From Acinetobacter guillouiae CIP 63.46 (GTDB lineage Bacteria > Pseudomonadota > Gammaproteobacteria > Pseudomonadales > Moraxellaceae), in contig NZ_KB849282.1 of assembly GCF_000368145.1 (NCBI RefSeq), positions 317,791 through 381,790 on the forward strand: a DNA stretch of 64,000 nucleotides. The letters are read 5' to 3'. Below are positions 27,810 through 38,694 of the stretch, in pieces. The notes under the pieces were generated by a model. The model was not told the origin of the DNA and ran no database searches. It saw nothing but the letters and a program-made list of their open reading frames with translations. Position numbers and translations under genes: made by a program. Position 1 is the first letter of the stretch. Each line of letters begins with the position of its first letter.

Positions 27810-29798
27810 TTAAAGCAAGATGTTACGAATATCTGATAACAACTTGGTCAATTTATTGGTAAATCGCGCAGCATCCGCACCATTAATCACACGATGGTCA
27901 TAAGACAATGACAATGGCAACATCAGTTTTGGATCAAAGCCTGAGCCATTCCATACCGGTTGCATCGTTGCAGGTGAGATACCCAAGATCGCAACTTGCG
28001 GCCAGTTCACCAATGGCGTAAATGCAGTACCACCAATTGAACCTAGGCTGGTAATGGTAAAATTTGCACCTTGTAAGTCTTTCGGAGAAAGTTTCTTATC
28101 ACGTGCTTTTTTACTTAACTCACCTAATTCAATGGCAATTTGCTTAATCGATTTTTGATCAGGATTACGCAATACTGGAACAGTTAAACCATCTGGTGTC
28201 GCCACAGCGATTCCCATATGAATTTCTTTACGCAACAGCACAGACTTTTGATCATCTGCCAAGTGACCTGCAAAATAAGGCTCTTCTTTGAGTAAGAACG
28301 CCACCGCTTTTGCAATAAAAGCAAGGATCGTTAAGCTAATACCATCTTGCTTAAATTTCCCTTTTAACTCACCGCGCCAAGCTTCTAGTTCAGTAATATC
28401 TGCTAAATCAAATTGTGTCACTTGCGGAATAAAATTGTTTAATGACAATTGCGGTACAGACACTTGCTGTAAACGCGTCATTGGTGCAATTTCACTACCA
28501 CCAAATGCACTGAAATCTGGTAATGCAGGCAAACCTGAAGCGACTGGCGCAGCAGTTGTTTGAGCTACTGCTTGCGGTGCAGTCAATTTGGCTTTAACAA
28601 AAGCAAAAACATCATCTTTCATCACACGTGCATGAGGACCAGAGGCCTCAACTTGTGATAAAACCACACCCAGTTCACGCGCAAGCTTACGCACGGCTGG
28701 ACCAGCATAAACTTTGGCATTTTCAGCTTGTTGCGCTTTAGATAACTTTTCAGTACCCGCTTGAGCAACGGCCACTTCAGCTTTTGGCGTTGAAGCTATC
28801 GTTTTCGCGGCTGGTGCTGATACAGCTTGTGATGCTGGAGCAGCTGGCTTTTCTTGTGGTGCTGGTGAGGTCTGACCTTGTGCTTCAATCGTCACCAAAG
28901 CACTGCCCTGGCTTACAGACTGATTCAATTCCACATGGATCGCCATTACCGTACCTGCAACCGTACTTGGCACTTCTACAGAGGCTTTATCCGACTCAGC
29001 GACGCAAAGACTTTGATCTTTTTCAACTTGATCGCCTACGCTCACCAAAATTTCAGAAATTGTTGCTTTATCTACACCAAGATCAGGAACAGCAACTTCA
29101 ACTTTACCCGATTGGGCTGGCGCTGATGCTTCTGGTGCAGCAGCTTGAGTTGGTGTTGCTGACGCTTGTTGAGGCGCTTCAGCAGGTGCTGCTGCCGAAG
29201 TCGTTGCAGCGCCTACAGTTTTCACTGTAATCAGTACCACACCTTCTTTAACATTATCGCCTTCTTTGACCACAACACTTTCAACCGTGCCGGCAACTGT
29301 ACTTGGAACTTCAACCGTTGCTTTATCCGATTCCACTACAACGATGCTGTCATCTACCGCAATTTCGTCGCCCACTTTAACCAGAACTTCGCCGACCAAA
29401 GCTTTTTCAACACCAATATCTGGCACTTGAACTTCAACTGTTTGAGATGAAGCTGTCGTAGATGCAGAAGGTGCAGCAGACGCCACAGGTTCAGCTTTAG
29501 TTTCTACAGCAGGTTCAGTTTTTGCAGCTTCTTGAGTAGGCTGTGCTGCTGTTTCTGTCTCTGTTGCATCCGCAGACTCAACTTCGATCAACACAGCACC
29601 TTCTGAAACTTCATCACCTTCCGTAACAGCAATACTTTTAACCACACCTGCTGAAGTGCTTGGCACTTCAACAGAGGCTTTGTCTGACTCAAGTAGAACG
29701 ATACTCTCATCAACAGCGATGGTATCCCCGACTTTCACCAAGATTTCTGCAACAGTGGCCTTATCAACGCCAATATCAGGAGTTTTAACTTGCATCAT
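27810..29798 (-). CDS. aceF: Pyruvate dehydrogenase E2, dihydrolipoamide acetyltransferase
   Basis: E2 core of the pyruvate dehydrogenase complex; moves acetyl groups from E1 to CoA. The 662-aa protein has three lipoyl domains (about residues 1-75, 120-195 and 230-305), each with the lipoylated Lys in ESDKA-S/T-VEVPS. Ala/Pro/Gln-rich linkers separate them. An E3-binding domain (about 365-400: VYAGPAVRKLARELGV) follows, then the catalytic acyltransferase domain with SLSYDHRVINGADAARF. The start overlaps the aceE stop by one base (TAATG) after GAGGAGAAA, showing translational coupling. Confidence 0.96.
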   Translation of the reverse strand: MMQVKTPDIGVDKATVAEILVKVGDTIAVDESIVLLESDKASVEVPSTSAGVVKSIAVTEGDEVSEGAVLIEVESADATETETAAQPTQEAAKTEPAVETKAEPVASAAPSASTTASSQTVEVQVPDIGVEKALVGEVLVKVGDEIAVDDSIVVVESDKATVEVPSTVAGTVESVVVKEGDNVKEGVVLITVKTVGAATTSAAAPAEAPQQASATPTQAAAPEASAPAQSGKVEVAVPDLGVDKATISEILVSVGDQVEKDQSLCVAESDKASVEVPSTVAGTVMAIHVELNQSVSQGSALVTIEAQGQTSPAPQEKPAAPASQAVSAPAAKTIASTPKAEVAVAQAGTEKLSKAQQAENAKVYAGPAVRKLARELGVVLSQVEASGPHARVMKDDVFAFVKAKLTAPQAVAQTTAAPVASGLPALPDFSAFGGSEIAPMTRLQQVSVPQLSLNNFIPQVTQFDLADITELEAWRGELKGKFKQDGISLTILAFIAKAVAFLLKEEPYFAGHLADDQKSVLLRKEIHMGIAVATPDGLTVPVLRNPDQKSIKQIAIELGELSKKARDKKLSPKDLQGANFTITSLGSIGGTAFTPLVNWPQVAILGISPATMQPVWNGSGFDPKLMLPLSLSYDHRVINGADAARFTNKLTKLLSDIRNILL

Positions 29799-32506
29799 TA
29801 TTTCTCCTCTGTCACTTCAGTATAAGCAGCAACTTCTTGTACAGATGGGTGCGCTTGCGGTAACCATGCAACTGGACGATCAACATCAAGTTCAAATGAA
29901 GAGATTGCATCTTTCACCAAACGTGGATCCACTTCACCTTCATCAGCAAGTTTTTTCAATGTTGCAACCACAATATGTGCCGCATCTACACCAAAGTAAC
30001 TACGCAAATTACTGCGTGTATCTGAACGACCATAACCATCTGTACCCAATGTTACATATGGACGGCTATCTGGAAGGTAAGCACGGATCTGTTCGCTATA
30101 GGCACGCATATGATCTGTTGCTGAAACAACAATACCATCCGTGTCACGTAATTGCTGAGAAACCCAAGACTCTTTACCGTCTTCAAGTGGATGTAGGCGA
30201 TTGTATTCTTCAACAGCCATACCATCACGTGCCAATTCATTAAAGCTTGTTACGCTCCATACATTGGAATGGATTTGGTATTCATCACGTAAAATTTGTC
30301 CAGCTTTAATCACTTCACGCAGAATCACGCCTGAACCCAATAACTGAACTGTGGCTTTTTCATCTTTATTGAACAAGTACATACCACGTTTGATGCCTTC
30401 TTCAGCACCTTCAGGCAATGCAGGTTGGTCATAGTTTTCATTCATGAGGGTCAAGTAATAGAACACACGTTCCTGATTCACATACATACGTTGTAAACCA
30501 TCATGCACAATCACAGCTAACTCATAACCAAAGCAAGGATCATACGCTACACAGTTTGGAATCGTTCCTGCCAAGATATGAGAATGACCATCTTGGTGTT
30601 GTAAACCTTCACCATTTAATGTTGTACGTCCAGCTGTTGCACCACACAAGAAGCCTTGTGCCTGAGAGTCACCCGCTGCCCATGCAATATCCCCAATACG
30701 TTGGAAACCAAACATTGAGTAATACATATACATCGGAATCATTGGTAAGTTATTGGTTGAATAACTGGTACCCAATGCTGACCAAGCGCTCATTGCACCT
30801 GCTTCATTGATCCCTTCTTGTAGCATGTGACCATCTTTTGCTTCACGATAGTTCATGAGCTGTTCTTGGTCTTCTGGGGTATAGTTTTGTCCATGCGCAG
30901 CATAGATACCCAACTGACGGAACATGCCTTCTAGACCGAAGGTACGCGCTTCATCAGGTACGATAGGCACAACACGGTCTTTAATGGCTTTTTCTTTTAA
31001 CAATGCTGCAATCAAGCGCACCATAACCATCGTGGTTGATTGTTCTTTACCACCACTGCCTTTAAGCACGCCATCAAATACTGAAATCTCAGGAATCGCC
31101 AATACTTCACTGTCTTTACGACGTGCAGGCAAATAACCACCTAAAGCTTCACGACGTGCTTTCATATATTTCAATTCAGGTGAGTTTTCACCTGGACGAT
31201 AGAATGGAAGCTCTTCAAGTTGCTCATCAGAGAATGGCAAATTGAAACGGTCACGTACATATTTCAATGAATCGTGTTGCATTTTTTTGATTTGGTGGGT
31301 TTTGTTGACAGCTTCAATTTCGTCAGACAAACCATAACCTTTCACTGTTTTCGCTAAGATTACAGTCGGTTGACCATTGCTGGTCATTGCTGCAGCATAC
31401 GCGGCATACACTTTGTATGGGTCATGACCACCGCGATTCAGATTATCAATATCTTCATCACTTAAGCCTTTTACCAACTCCGCAGCTTCAGGGTATTTAC
31501 CAAAGAATTTTTCACGGGTATAAGCGCCACCTTTTACTTGGTAGCGTTGGTATTCACCATCCAGCGTTTCATCCATACGGGCTTTTAAAGCACCTGAAGT
31601 ATCTTTGTCGATCAGAGGATCCCAATGACGACCCCAGACCACCTTAATCACACGCCAGCCTGCTCCACGGAACAGTGACTCTAGCTCTTGAATGATTTTA
31701 CCGTTACCACGTACAGGACCATCTAGACGCTGTAAGTTACAGTTAACCACCCAGATTAAGTTGTCTAATTTTTCGCGACCCGCAAGCGAGATTGCACCTA
31801 AGCTTTCTGGCTCATCCATTTCACCATCGCCAAGATACGCCCAAACCTTACGGTTTTCTTCTTTGATCAAACCACGATTCATCAAGTACTTTTGAATATG
31901 CGCTTGATAAATTGACATGATTGGACCAAGGCCCATCGAAACGGTTGGGAACTGCCAATAATCTGGCATTAAGTAAGGATGAGGATAACTTGAAAGTCCC
32001 TGACCACCCACTTCACGGCGGAAATTACTCAATTGATCTTCGGTCAAACGACCTTCTAAAAATGAACGTGCGTAAATACCTGGCGCACAATGACCTTGGT
32101 AATAGATCATGTCGCCACCGAAGCTATCGCTATTGGCACGGAAGAAATGGTTAAAACCGACATCATATAGGGTTGCTGAAGACGCGAAACTTGCCAAGTG
32201 ACCACCTAAGTCATCACCTGTTTTATTGGCACGTAGAACCATTGCCAAAGCATTCCAACGAATTAATGCTCGAATACGACGCTCCATATCTTGGTCGCCT
32301 GGCATCGCTGGAGATTCTTCAACTGGAATGGTATTTAAATAAGGGGTATTTAGACGCTGAATAGGTACATGCTTCGAAATTGCTTGTTGATATAATTTTT
32401 CTAATAAAAACGCAGCACGATCCGTACCCATATGCTGGAGCACTGAATCAAAGGCATCTTGCCATTCTTGTGTTTCCTGAGCGTCGCTATCACCATAATA
32501 CGCCAT
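29798..32506 (-). CDS. aceE: Pyruvate dehydrogenase E1 component (homodimeric)
   Basis: E1 decarboxylates pyruvate with thiamine diphosphate and transfers the acetyl unit to lipoyl-E2. The 902-aa length fits the homodimeric AceE class. The ThDP/Mg motif is YLGDGEMDEPESLGAISLAGREKLDNLIWVVNCNLQ. 'GHCAPGIYARSFLEGRL' and 'EGLQHQDGHSHI' are typical AceE segments. It is the first gene of the aceE-aceF operon. The lpd (E3) gene and a pdhR regulator are not in the window. Confidence 0.97.
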   Translation of the reverse strand: MAYYGDSDAQETQEWQDAFDSVLQHMGTDRAAFLLEKLYQQAISKHVPIQRLNTPYLNTIPVEESPAMPGDQDMERRIRALIRWNALAMVLRANKTGDDLGGHLASFASSATLYDVGFNHFFRANSDSFGGDMIYYQGHCAPGIYARSFLEGRLTEDQLSNFRREVGGQGLSSYPHPYLMPDYWQFPTVSMGLGPIMSIYQAHIQKYLMNRGLIKEENRKVWAYLGDGEMDEPESLGAISLAGREKLDNLIWVVNCNLQRLDGPVRGNGKIIQELESLFRGAGWRVIKVVWGRHWDPLIDKDTSGALKARMDETLDGEYQRYQVKGGAYTREKFFGKYPEAAELVKGLSDEDIDNLNRGGHDPYKVYAAYAAAMTSNGQPTVILAKTVKGYGLSDEIEAVNKTHQIKKMQHDSLKYVRDRFNLPFSDEQLEELPFYRPGENSPELKYMKARREALGGYLPARRKDSEVLAIPEISVFDGVLKGSGGKEQSTTMVMVRLIAALLKEKAIKDRVVPIVPDEARTFGLEGMFRQLGIYAAHGQNYTPEDQEQLMNYREAKDGHMLQEGINEAGAMSAWSALGTSYSTNNLPMIPMYMYYSMFGFQRIGDIAWAAGDSQAQGFLCGATAGRTTLNGEGLQHQDGHSHILAGTIPNCVAYDPCFGYELAVIVHDGLQRMYVNQERVFYYLTLMNENYDQPALPEGAEEGIKRGMYLFNKDEKATVQLLGSGVILREVIKAGQILRDEYQIHSNVWSVTSFNELARDGMAVEEYNRLHPLEDGKESWVSQQLRDTDGIVVSATDHMRAYSEQIRAYLPDSRPYVTLGTDGYGRSDTRSNLRSYFGVDAAHIVVATLKKLADEGEVDPRLVKDAISSFELDVDRPVAWLPQAHPSVQEVAAYTEVTEEK

Positions 32507-32648
32507 TTCCCACTTACTCCTTGAATAGTTTTCTATATATTATATGTATCATGTTTTGGGCCTGTTAAGTTATCGTTACAGCCAAATGCAGATTGTGAGG
32601 ATTATTTAGCAACTAAATAGTTGTTGACTAATTAACACTTAAAATAAC

Positions 32649-32676
32649 AAAAAACCGCCAATAAAGGCGGTTTTTT
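32649..32676. terminator. Intrinsic terminator after the M23 peptidase gene
   Basis: AAAAAACCGCC pairs with GGCGGTTTTTT around AATAAA. It lies between the peptidase stop and aceE on the minus strand. Confidence 0.88.
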
Positions 32677-32794
32677 ATACAAAATAATTTTTTATTTGAT
32701 GATAGTCTGAATACACTATTTAATTCATCGCGACTACGAATTCAACCATGCATACAGAGCATCAGTCATAAGCTCAACAATCAAATGTTTAGCG

Positions 32795-33472
32795 TTATGG
32801 CAACATGGCTAAGTAAGAAGATGGATTTTTACGTTGACCATCTTTCACTACTTCATAATGCAAATGTGGACCTGTGCAACGACCTGTACAACCCACGTTA
32901 GCAATATGTTCACCAGCCTTCACCTGATCACCTACACGGGCAATTAGACGTGAAGCATGCGCATAACGTGTGATATAGCCATTACCATGGTTAATTTCTA
33001 CATATTGACCATAACCAGTGCCCCAACCAGACTTGGTCACAATACCAGGACCTGTTGCATAAATTGGTGTACCACTTGGTGCTGAAAGGTCTAAACCAGA
33101 ATGATGTTCTGCACGACCACCCATTGTACGACCACCAAAATCAGAGCTTACGCGCTTCATGTCTGGAAGAGGATGAGTGACTAACCAAGAATATGGAGAG
33201 TTTGCAGTGTAACGAGAAGCAGAGTTTGCGCTAGAACCGTATTTTTTAGCGATACTTGCATTGTTTAACTCGATTGGTGCATCTTGGCTACGTAAAGTAA
33301 TATTCATCTTTGCTGAAGCAGGAAGATCTAAATCATCTGGATTATAAGAGCCTTGAGATAAAGTCTTTGATAATTGTTCTAAACGATCTGGTGATTGAAC
33401 CAAGTCTGCAAATGCAGCGGTTGCAGCGGAAGCTGCTAAAGTAAAAGCCAATAAAATACGTCGCGTGTGCAT
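32795..33472 (-). CDS. M23-family metallopeptidase (peptidoglycan endopeptidase-like)
   Basis: A 225-aa periplasmic LytM/M23 protein. The signal peptide is at residues 1-22 (ending TAAFA). The catalytic domain keeps the zinc ligands HHSGLDLSAPSG (His-x3-Asp) and CTGPHLHYEV (His-x-His), plus the conserved GYGQYVEINHGNGYITRYAHAS. All residues needed for endopeptidase activity are visible, so it is probably an active cross-link cleaver and not a degenerate activator. It is short, without LysM or coiled-coil partner domains. Confidence 0.9.
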   Translation of the reverse strand: MHTRRILLAFTLAASAATAAFADLVQSPDRLEQLSKTLSQGSYNPDDLDLPASAKMNITLRSQDAPIELNNASIAKKYGSSANSASRYTANSPYSWLVTHPLPDMKRVSSDFGGRTMGGRAEHHSGLDLSAPSGTPIYATGPGIVTKSGWGTGYGQYVEINHGNGYITRYAHASRLIARVGDQVKAGEHIANVGCTGRCTGPHLHYEVVKDGQRKNPSSYLAMLP

Positions 33473-33577
33473 AAAAACCTCTTTAACTGTTCTTAGTCAA
33501 GTTTCTTGAGTGATCTCATCCTTGATATCTATCGAAATGAGCGCTTAAGATAAGACATAAATATGTAGGAACCATGT

Positions 33578-34027
33578 ATGTCTGAACCCAAAAACGTCTT
33601 TCAACCAACAAGACAACACTTAAAAACAGGAAACTTATCGTTTCTTACAAAGCAAGTTGCCGAATGGCAAAAACTTACTAAATTAATTCAACCGCTACTT
33701 CCTCAACCTGAGAATTGGCGAGTTGTCTGTTATCAATACGGTATTTTGACCATCACCGGTGAAAATCAAGCCATGATTAGTCAACTCGGTTATCTTCAAA
33801 AACAGTATATTTCTCAATTGTCACAAATCAACGAACTTCGTGATTTACAAAAGCTGCAAGTTCGTTTACGTATTCAAAACAGCAATACTGAAACACCCCC
33901 ACAACTCCATAAAACTGTAAGAAGCATACAACCTGCAACATCTGAAATGTTACAAAATGCCGCTAGTTTTGTGAGCGACCCTAAGCTTAGCCAAGCTTTA
34001 CTACGTTTGGCAAGCAATAAAAAGTAA
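33578..34027 (+). CDS. dciA: DUF721/DciA-type protein (replicative helicase loader family)
   Basis: A 149-aa protein with the DUF721 domain at about residues 35-105: PENWRVVCYQYGILTITGENQAMISQLGYLQKQYISQLSQ. DciA proteins assist loading of DnaB in bacteria lacking DnaC-type loaders. The C-terminal part (SEMLQNAASFVSDPKLSQALLRLA) is a helical tail of the kind thought to contact the helicase. Its position converging on lpxC is one I associate with gammaproteobacterial dciA. Family assignment is good; activity is inferred. Confidence 0.8.
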   Translation: MSEPKNVFQPTRQHLKTGNLSFLTKQVAEWQKLTKLIQPLLPQPENWRVVCYQYGILTITGENQAMISQLGYLQKQYISQLSQINELRDLQKLQVRLRIQNSNTETPPQLHKTVRSIQPATSEMLQNAASFVSDPKLSQALLRLASNKK

Positions 34028-34124
34028 CCTAATTAGATTAAATTAAGATTAAAACTGGTTAAAATATGACAAATATCACACTTTTTATTGTTACATTATA
34101 ACACAATGCCTAAAAGACAAAGAC

Positions 34125-35027
34125 TTATGTCACGTTGACAAAATGAATTGGGCACAGCTTCTCGTCATCAAATGTTACAATTTCATAGCTACTTGGATCG
34201 CTTTTAACATTGCGTAAAAGTTGATTATTCAGTGCATGACCCGATTTATAGCCATCGAATTTGGCAATAATTTGATGCCCAAGTAGGTATAAATCACCGA
34301 CTGCATCCAAAATTTTATGCCGAACAAACTCATCAGCAAAACGTAGACCTTCTTCATTGACCACGCCAGTATCATCTAAACCGACAGCATTATCTAAGCT
34401 CGCACCCAGTGCCAGATTATTGGCTTTTAAATAATCGAGATCTTTCATAAAACCAAAAGTACGTGCACCACTGACTTCATAGACAAACGTTTCTGTTGAA
34501 AAATCAATGGTCGCCGATTGGTATTCTTTTGCAAATGCAGGATGATCAAAGTCGATAGTAAAATTGATTTGAAAACCATCGTGAGGGGTAAAAATTGCGC
34601 GCTTATCTTCTATGAGTGCTTCAACAGGTTTGAGAATTCGAATAAATTTTTTCGGTGCGTCTTGTTCTACTAATTCGCCCTGCATAAGTAAGTATATGAA
34701 TGGACCTGCGCTACCATCCATAATCGGTATTTCAGAAGCAGACACTTCTATAATCAGGTTATCTATACCCAAGCCAGCGATTGCACTGGTGACATGTTCA
34801 ATGGTTCCAACCTTAGTTTCATGACTGACCAAATTGGAACACATGAATGCTTCTTGAATCAGCATAGCATCTGCTGGCAGATCGACAGGTGGATTTAAAT
34901 CGATACGGCGAAATACAATACCCCCGTCCGCCACATGCGGTAAAAAGTTAATCATGACTTTTTGTCCGCTATGTAGTCCGATGCCACTCGCTTTAACGAC
35001 TCGCTTCAGGGTACGTTGTTTCAACAT
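34125..35027 (-). CDS. lpxC: UDP-3-O-acyl-N-acetylglucosamine deacetylase
   Basis: LpxC performs the committed step of lipid A synthesis. From the ATG at 35027 it is 300 aa, the family norm; the longer frame adds 28 residues of intergenic DNA. Zinc ligands are in GTIEHVTSA and [17 protein letters not shown] (His and Asp), and the catalytic His is in GHALNNQLL. It is the last gene of the division block, downstream of ftsZ, as in E. coli. Confidence 0.97.
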   Translation of the reverse strand: MLKQRTLKRVVKASGIGLHSGQKVMINFLPHVADGGIVFRRIDLNPPVDLPADAMLIQEAFMCSNLVSHETKVGTIEHVTSAIAGLGIDNLIIEVSASEIPIMDGSAGPFIYLLMQGELVEQDAPKKFIRILKPVEALIEDKRAIFTPHDGFQINFTIDFDHPAFAKEYQSATIDFSTETFVYEVSGARTFGFMKDLDYLKANNLALGASLDNAVGLDDTGVVNEEGLRFADEFVRHKILDAVGDLYLLGHQIIAKFDGYKSGHALNNQLLRNVKSDPSSYEIVTFDDEKLCPIHFVNVT

Positions 35028-35152
35028 GCTAATTCGGTCTTCATTCTCAAATCCGCTATACGTTAGCACATTTAGCCATTGATAAAAAACAAAAAAGGTA
35101 ATGAATCTCACTACCTTTTTCGTTGATATTAATTATTTTTAATAATTATCAA

Positions 35153-36346
35153 TCATTTACGCTGTTGATTTTTCAAATAATCTTGAATGCTCATTGGCGT
35201 AGAACGACCGCTTGAACTTGGTGCTGCAACAGGTGCACCATCTTCTTGACGTTTATTGATCGCTGGAACGTCATCTTCATCAACCACAGTGTTGTGGCTG
35301 GCTTGCTGGCTATATGATTGCGCAACATTGCTGATATGGGTTCTGCGTTTTGCTTCAGTTGCATCACTGGCATTACGTGTTAAACCTGTAGCAATCACAG
35401 TGACACGGATTTCATCACGTGCGTCTGGATCAAATACAGTACCAAAGAACACTTCACCTTCTTCAAGGTCAACAATCTGGTTCACAACATCTGTAATCAC
35501 TTCAGTTTCACGTAAAGTCACATCAGCACCGCCAGTGATGTTAATTAACACCCCTTTGGCATTCATGATATTTACATTATCCAATAAAGGACTACGGATC
35601 GCCAAACGTGCAGCTTCTTCAGCACGGTCTGGACCACTACTCTTACCTTCACCCATCATCGCATAACCACGTGTACTCATCGCAGTTTTCAAGTCAGCAA
35701 AGTCGAGGTTAATATGACCAGGACGAACAACCAGATCAAAAATACTACGTACCGCATTCAGCAACACGTCATCTGCTTTACGGTAAGCATCTTGCATAGA
35801 GATGTCACCATAAACGCTGAGTAAACGTTGGTTCGGTATAATAATTAAAGAATCAACATGTTGTTCTAATGCTTCAATCCCTTTTTCAGCCGAACGTTGA
35901 CGACGACGACCTTCAAAGTTAAATGGCGTTGTCACCACACCCACGGTAAGAATACCCATTTCTTGAGCAATCTCAGCAACAACTGGTGCAGCACCTGTAC
36001 CTGTACCACCGCCCATTCCAGCGGTCACAAATACCATATCCGCACCTTCAAGGTGTTGACGGATTTGCTCACGGCTTTCTTCAGCAGCAATTTGACCTAC
36101 ATCTGGATTAGCACCAGCACCCAAACCGCGTGTGCTTTGCTCACCAAGTTGCATTTTAAAAGGGGCATTCATGCGATCAAGGGCTTGCTTGTCTGTATTT
36201 GCACAAACAAATTTCACACCTTTAATGTCAGATTGCACCATGTGTTGTACAGCATTACCACCGCCGCCACCAACACCAAACACAGTAAAACGGGCTTGAC
36301 CGTTGTTATCGGTTTGTCCATCGTCTAAAAATTCAAATGAGGCCAT
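35153..36346 (-). CDS. ftsZ: Cell division protein FtsZ
   Basis: The tubulin-like GTPase that forms the Z ring. The 397-aa protein carries the GTP-binding signature [11 protein letters not shown] near residue 107, [14 protein letters not shown] near the N-terminus and the T7-loop region with [12 protein letters not shown] variable Gln/Ser-rich linker ends in the conserved C-terminal peptide [12 protein letters not shown], which binds FtsA and other partners. It follows ftsA by 163 bp, leaving room for a promoter of its own. Confidence 0.98.
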   Translation of the reverse strand: MASFEFLDDGQTDNNGQARFTVFGVGGGGGNAVQHMVQSDIKGVKFVCANTDKQALDRMNAPFKMQLGEQSTRGLGAGANPDVGQIAAEESREQIRQHLEGADMVFVTAGMGGGTGTGAAPVVAEIAQEMGILTVGVVTTPFNFEGRRRQRSAEKGIEALEQHVDSLIIIPNQRLLSVYGDISMQDAYRKADDVLLNAVRSIFDLVVRPGHINLDFADLKTAMSTRGYAMMGEGKSSGPDRAEEAARLAIRSPLLDNVNIMNAKGVLINITGGADVTLRETEVITDVVNQIVDLEEGEVFFGTVFDPDARDEIRVTVIATGLTRNASDATEAKRRTHISNVAQSYSQQASHNTVVDEDDVPAINKRQEDGAPVAAPSSSGRSTPMSIQDYLKNQQRK

Positions 36347-36509
36347 GACCTTTAGATTTCCTAATATAATTTGGCAGTCACTTAAGCCCGTATACTGCCT
36401 TGATCTTCAATAATAAAAATTGTTTTTAGGATGCTGTTCATTGCAGAGCTTGTCAAGTATTGGACAGAACACTTACAACTTCCTAACAATATTCCCCAAA
36501 AAACCACAC

Positions 36510-37772
36510 CTAAAAAATACCTTTTAATTTGTTATTTAAGGCATTCCAACCATTCACAATCCGATCAAAGAATGGTCTTCCACCTTGAACTTCAGGTTCT
36601 TCAATCGCCTCTTGCATGTCACTTTGACTAAACAAAAGTAACCCTGCTGCTGTAGCATACATTGAACGACGTAAAGATGGTAAATTCTGATCATCGGTCA
36701 CCACTTGTAACGGTGGATTGCCTAAGTGTGCAGAGATACCCAACATACGACGAGCCAATGTCACCATGCCTTCAATCTGGCAAACATCACCTGTCAGTAC
36801 TACACCATGATACAAACTTTGTAGTGCACTACGTTGTTCTAATTCGTATCGTACTTTACCTAAGATATCTTCATAACGTGCGATAATAATTTCAGTCAAC
36901 TCAATACGACTAATGGTTTGTGGGCCATCAATTGCCTCAAACTGAATCATATGATCCGGTTTAACTTGGTGAATATCAACACAACCATGCAGTAGCTTAA
37001 TCCGTTCAGCTTCTTCGGTTGTGGTTTGCAACACTGTTGCAATATCACGTGTGACATTTTCACCACCACATTGAATGGTATGGGCTAATGCCAAATGCCC
37101 TTCAATATAGACTGCAATATTGGTCGTTCCAGCACCAATATCGAGCAAACAAACGCCATATTCCTTTTCATCTTTCAGCAAACTGCCTTCTGCAGTTGCT
37201 AAACAAGATACCACCATTTTTTCAACCGAAATATTGGCGCCTTTCATTGCACGATCCAAGTTCTGCATAGTACTGATTGGCATCATCATCAATTGATAAT
37301 GGGCTGTCATACTATTGGCAGATAAATTGATTGGGTTCTGTACCCACTCACTTGAATCATCCAGCTCAAAACCTAAAGGCACTGCACTTGCTAAGTAATG
37401 ATCGGCTGTCATATGACTAGCTTTAGCAAGCTCTAATGCACGCACCACTTCAGTTGTCGTAATGGTATGTTCTGAATTTGAAATCGGCGTACGACCAATC
37501 GCATAATGGCTTTGTAATTCGGTGCTTGGAATAGAAACCCAAGCTGAATGAATACGACACTCAGCCATATCTTCAGCTTCTTGAACGGCTTGTTTAATTG
37601 CATTTGTGACTTTATCAAGGCTCACAATTTTGCCTTTATTCATTCCTTTATTGCGTGCGCTTGCCATGCCAATAACCTGAATATTATCAGGGGCATGTAC
37701 TTTACCAATCAGTACTGAAACTTTATGTGTCCCAATGTCAATTGCAACAACTGAGGGAACAGCTTCATTCAT
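36510..37772 (-). CDS. ftsA: Cell division protein FtsA
   Basis: Actin-like ATPase that tethers FtsZ to the membrane. Phosphate-binding VVAIDIGTHKVSVLIG begins the 420-aa protein. LLDIGAGTTNIAVYIEG is the second phosphate loop and GVVLTGDVCQIEGM lies in subdomain 2B. The C-terminal amphipathic membrane-targeting helix is visible at FFDRIVNGWNALNNKLKGIF. I prefer the ATG at 37772 over the GTG one codon earlier. Confidence 0.97.
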   Translation of the reverse strand: MNEAVPSVVAIDIGTHKVSVLIGKVHAPDNIQVIGMASARNKGMNKGKIVSLDKVTNAIKQAVQEAEDMAECRIHSAWVSIPSTELQSHYAIGRTPISNSEHTITTTEVVRALELAKASHMTADHYLASAVPLGFELDDSSEWVQNPINLSANSMTAHYQLMMMPISTMQNLDRAMKGANISVEKMVVSCLATAEGSLLKDEKEYGVCLLDIGAGTTNIAVYIEGHLALAHTIQCGGENVTRDIATVLQTTTEEAERIKLLHGCVDIHQVKPDHMIQFEAIDGPQTISRIELTEIIIARYEDILGKVRYELEQRSALQSLYHGVVLTGDVCQIEGMVTLARRMLGISAHLGNPPLQVVTDDQNLPSLRRSMYATAAGLLLFSQSDMQEAIEEPEVQGGRPFFDRIVNGWNALNNKLKGIF

Positions 37773-37835
37773 CACTTTGCTACCATTATCTTCATTGTTT
37801 ATGTTTGGCTATATGCCTCTTTTTCAAGCCACGTA

Positions 37836-38690
37836 TTATGGCTGTGCAACCATCCCACCTGCAACGCTTATGTCATTACTGGTTACAACAAACTGACCAT
37901 TCACAATTTTTGGTGAAATAGAATTTCTCCATTGAATTGCCAAACCATTTCGGTAGCGCAAATCAATGGCGGAAATATTCGACCAAGTAGGTTTCAAATC
38001 AGTTTGTGCCAAGTGACTTAAACGTTGTAGCTTACTCATGGTTTGATCTTGATCTACGATCACTCGTAGTCCCGAATCAAACTGCATAAACCAAGTCATA
38101 CGTTCAGTGAGATAAAGCTCTTTTAAACGTAAGTTGACTGGGTGAAATAATTGATTAATTTCATTATAGCGACGCATCATCACTTTGGATTGGCTGAGCG
38201 GCCCATGAAGCAATGGCAGGTTTGAATAATTCTTCGCCACCGCTTCTGTATAGACATCTCCAGCATCACTCAGTAATCGCCCGGTTCCCCAACGAGCGAT
38301 TGCATGACGTGGCATAATCCGCACGCGAATACCATTTGGCCATGCCCGTGAAACCACAACACGATCCACCCATGATACTTCTAGTGCTTTATCTCGAATC
38401 TGTTCTAAATCCGAGGTGAAATAATTATTTTTAACAACAGGTGCCAAATGTTGTGTAATCGCTTGTGATTCTACCGATGAGGTAGTACCTACCACTTGAA
38501 GTGTGGCCACCCGAGCATCGGTAATCACTTTATACAGACCATAGATTCCTGCAAATAGCACAGCAATAGCAATGACCATAAGCAACCAGCTTCCCACGTT
38601 GAGAAGCTTTTCCTGACGTGTTGGCGGCTTATCGTGTATTGATGTAATAGCCGCACGTTTGCGACGCATCGAAGCAGGAAGTTGAGCCAT
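37836..38690 (-). CDS. ftsQ: Cell division protein FtsQ
   Basis: Bitopic divisome scaffold. The 284-aa protein has a basic cytoplasmic N-terminus (SMRRKRAAITSIHDKPPTRQ) and one membrane helix at about residues 32-54. A periplasmic POTRA domain follows (VATLQVVGTTSSVESQAITQHL), then the FtsQ/DivIB beta domain with WVDRVVVSRAWPNGIRVRIMPRHAIARWG. The gene lies 4 bp after ddl. Confidence 0.95.
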   Translation of the reverse strand: MAQLPASMRRKRAAITSIHDKPPTRQEKLLNVGSWLLMVIAIAVLFAGIYGLYKVITDARVATLQVVGTTSSVESQAITQHLAPVVKNNYFTSDLEQIRDKALEVSWVDRVVVSRAWPNGIRVRIMPRHAIARWGTGRLLSDAGDVYTEAVAKNYSNLPLLHGPLSQSKVMMRRYNEINQLFHPVNLRLKELYLTERMTWFMQFDSGLRVIVDQDQTMSKLQRLSHLAQTDLKPTWSNISAIDLRYRNGLAIQWRNSISPKIVNGQFVVTSNDISVAGGMVAQP

Positions 38691-38694
38691 AAAC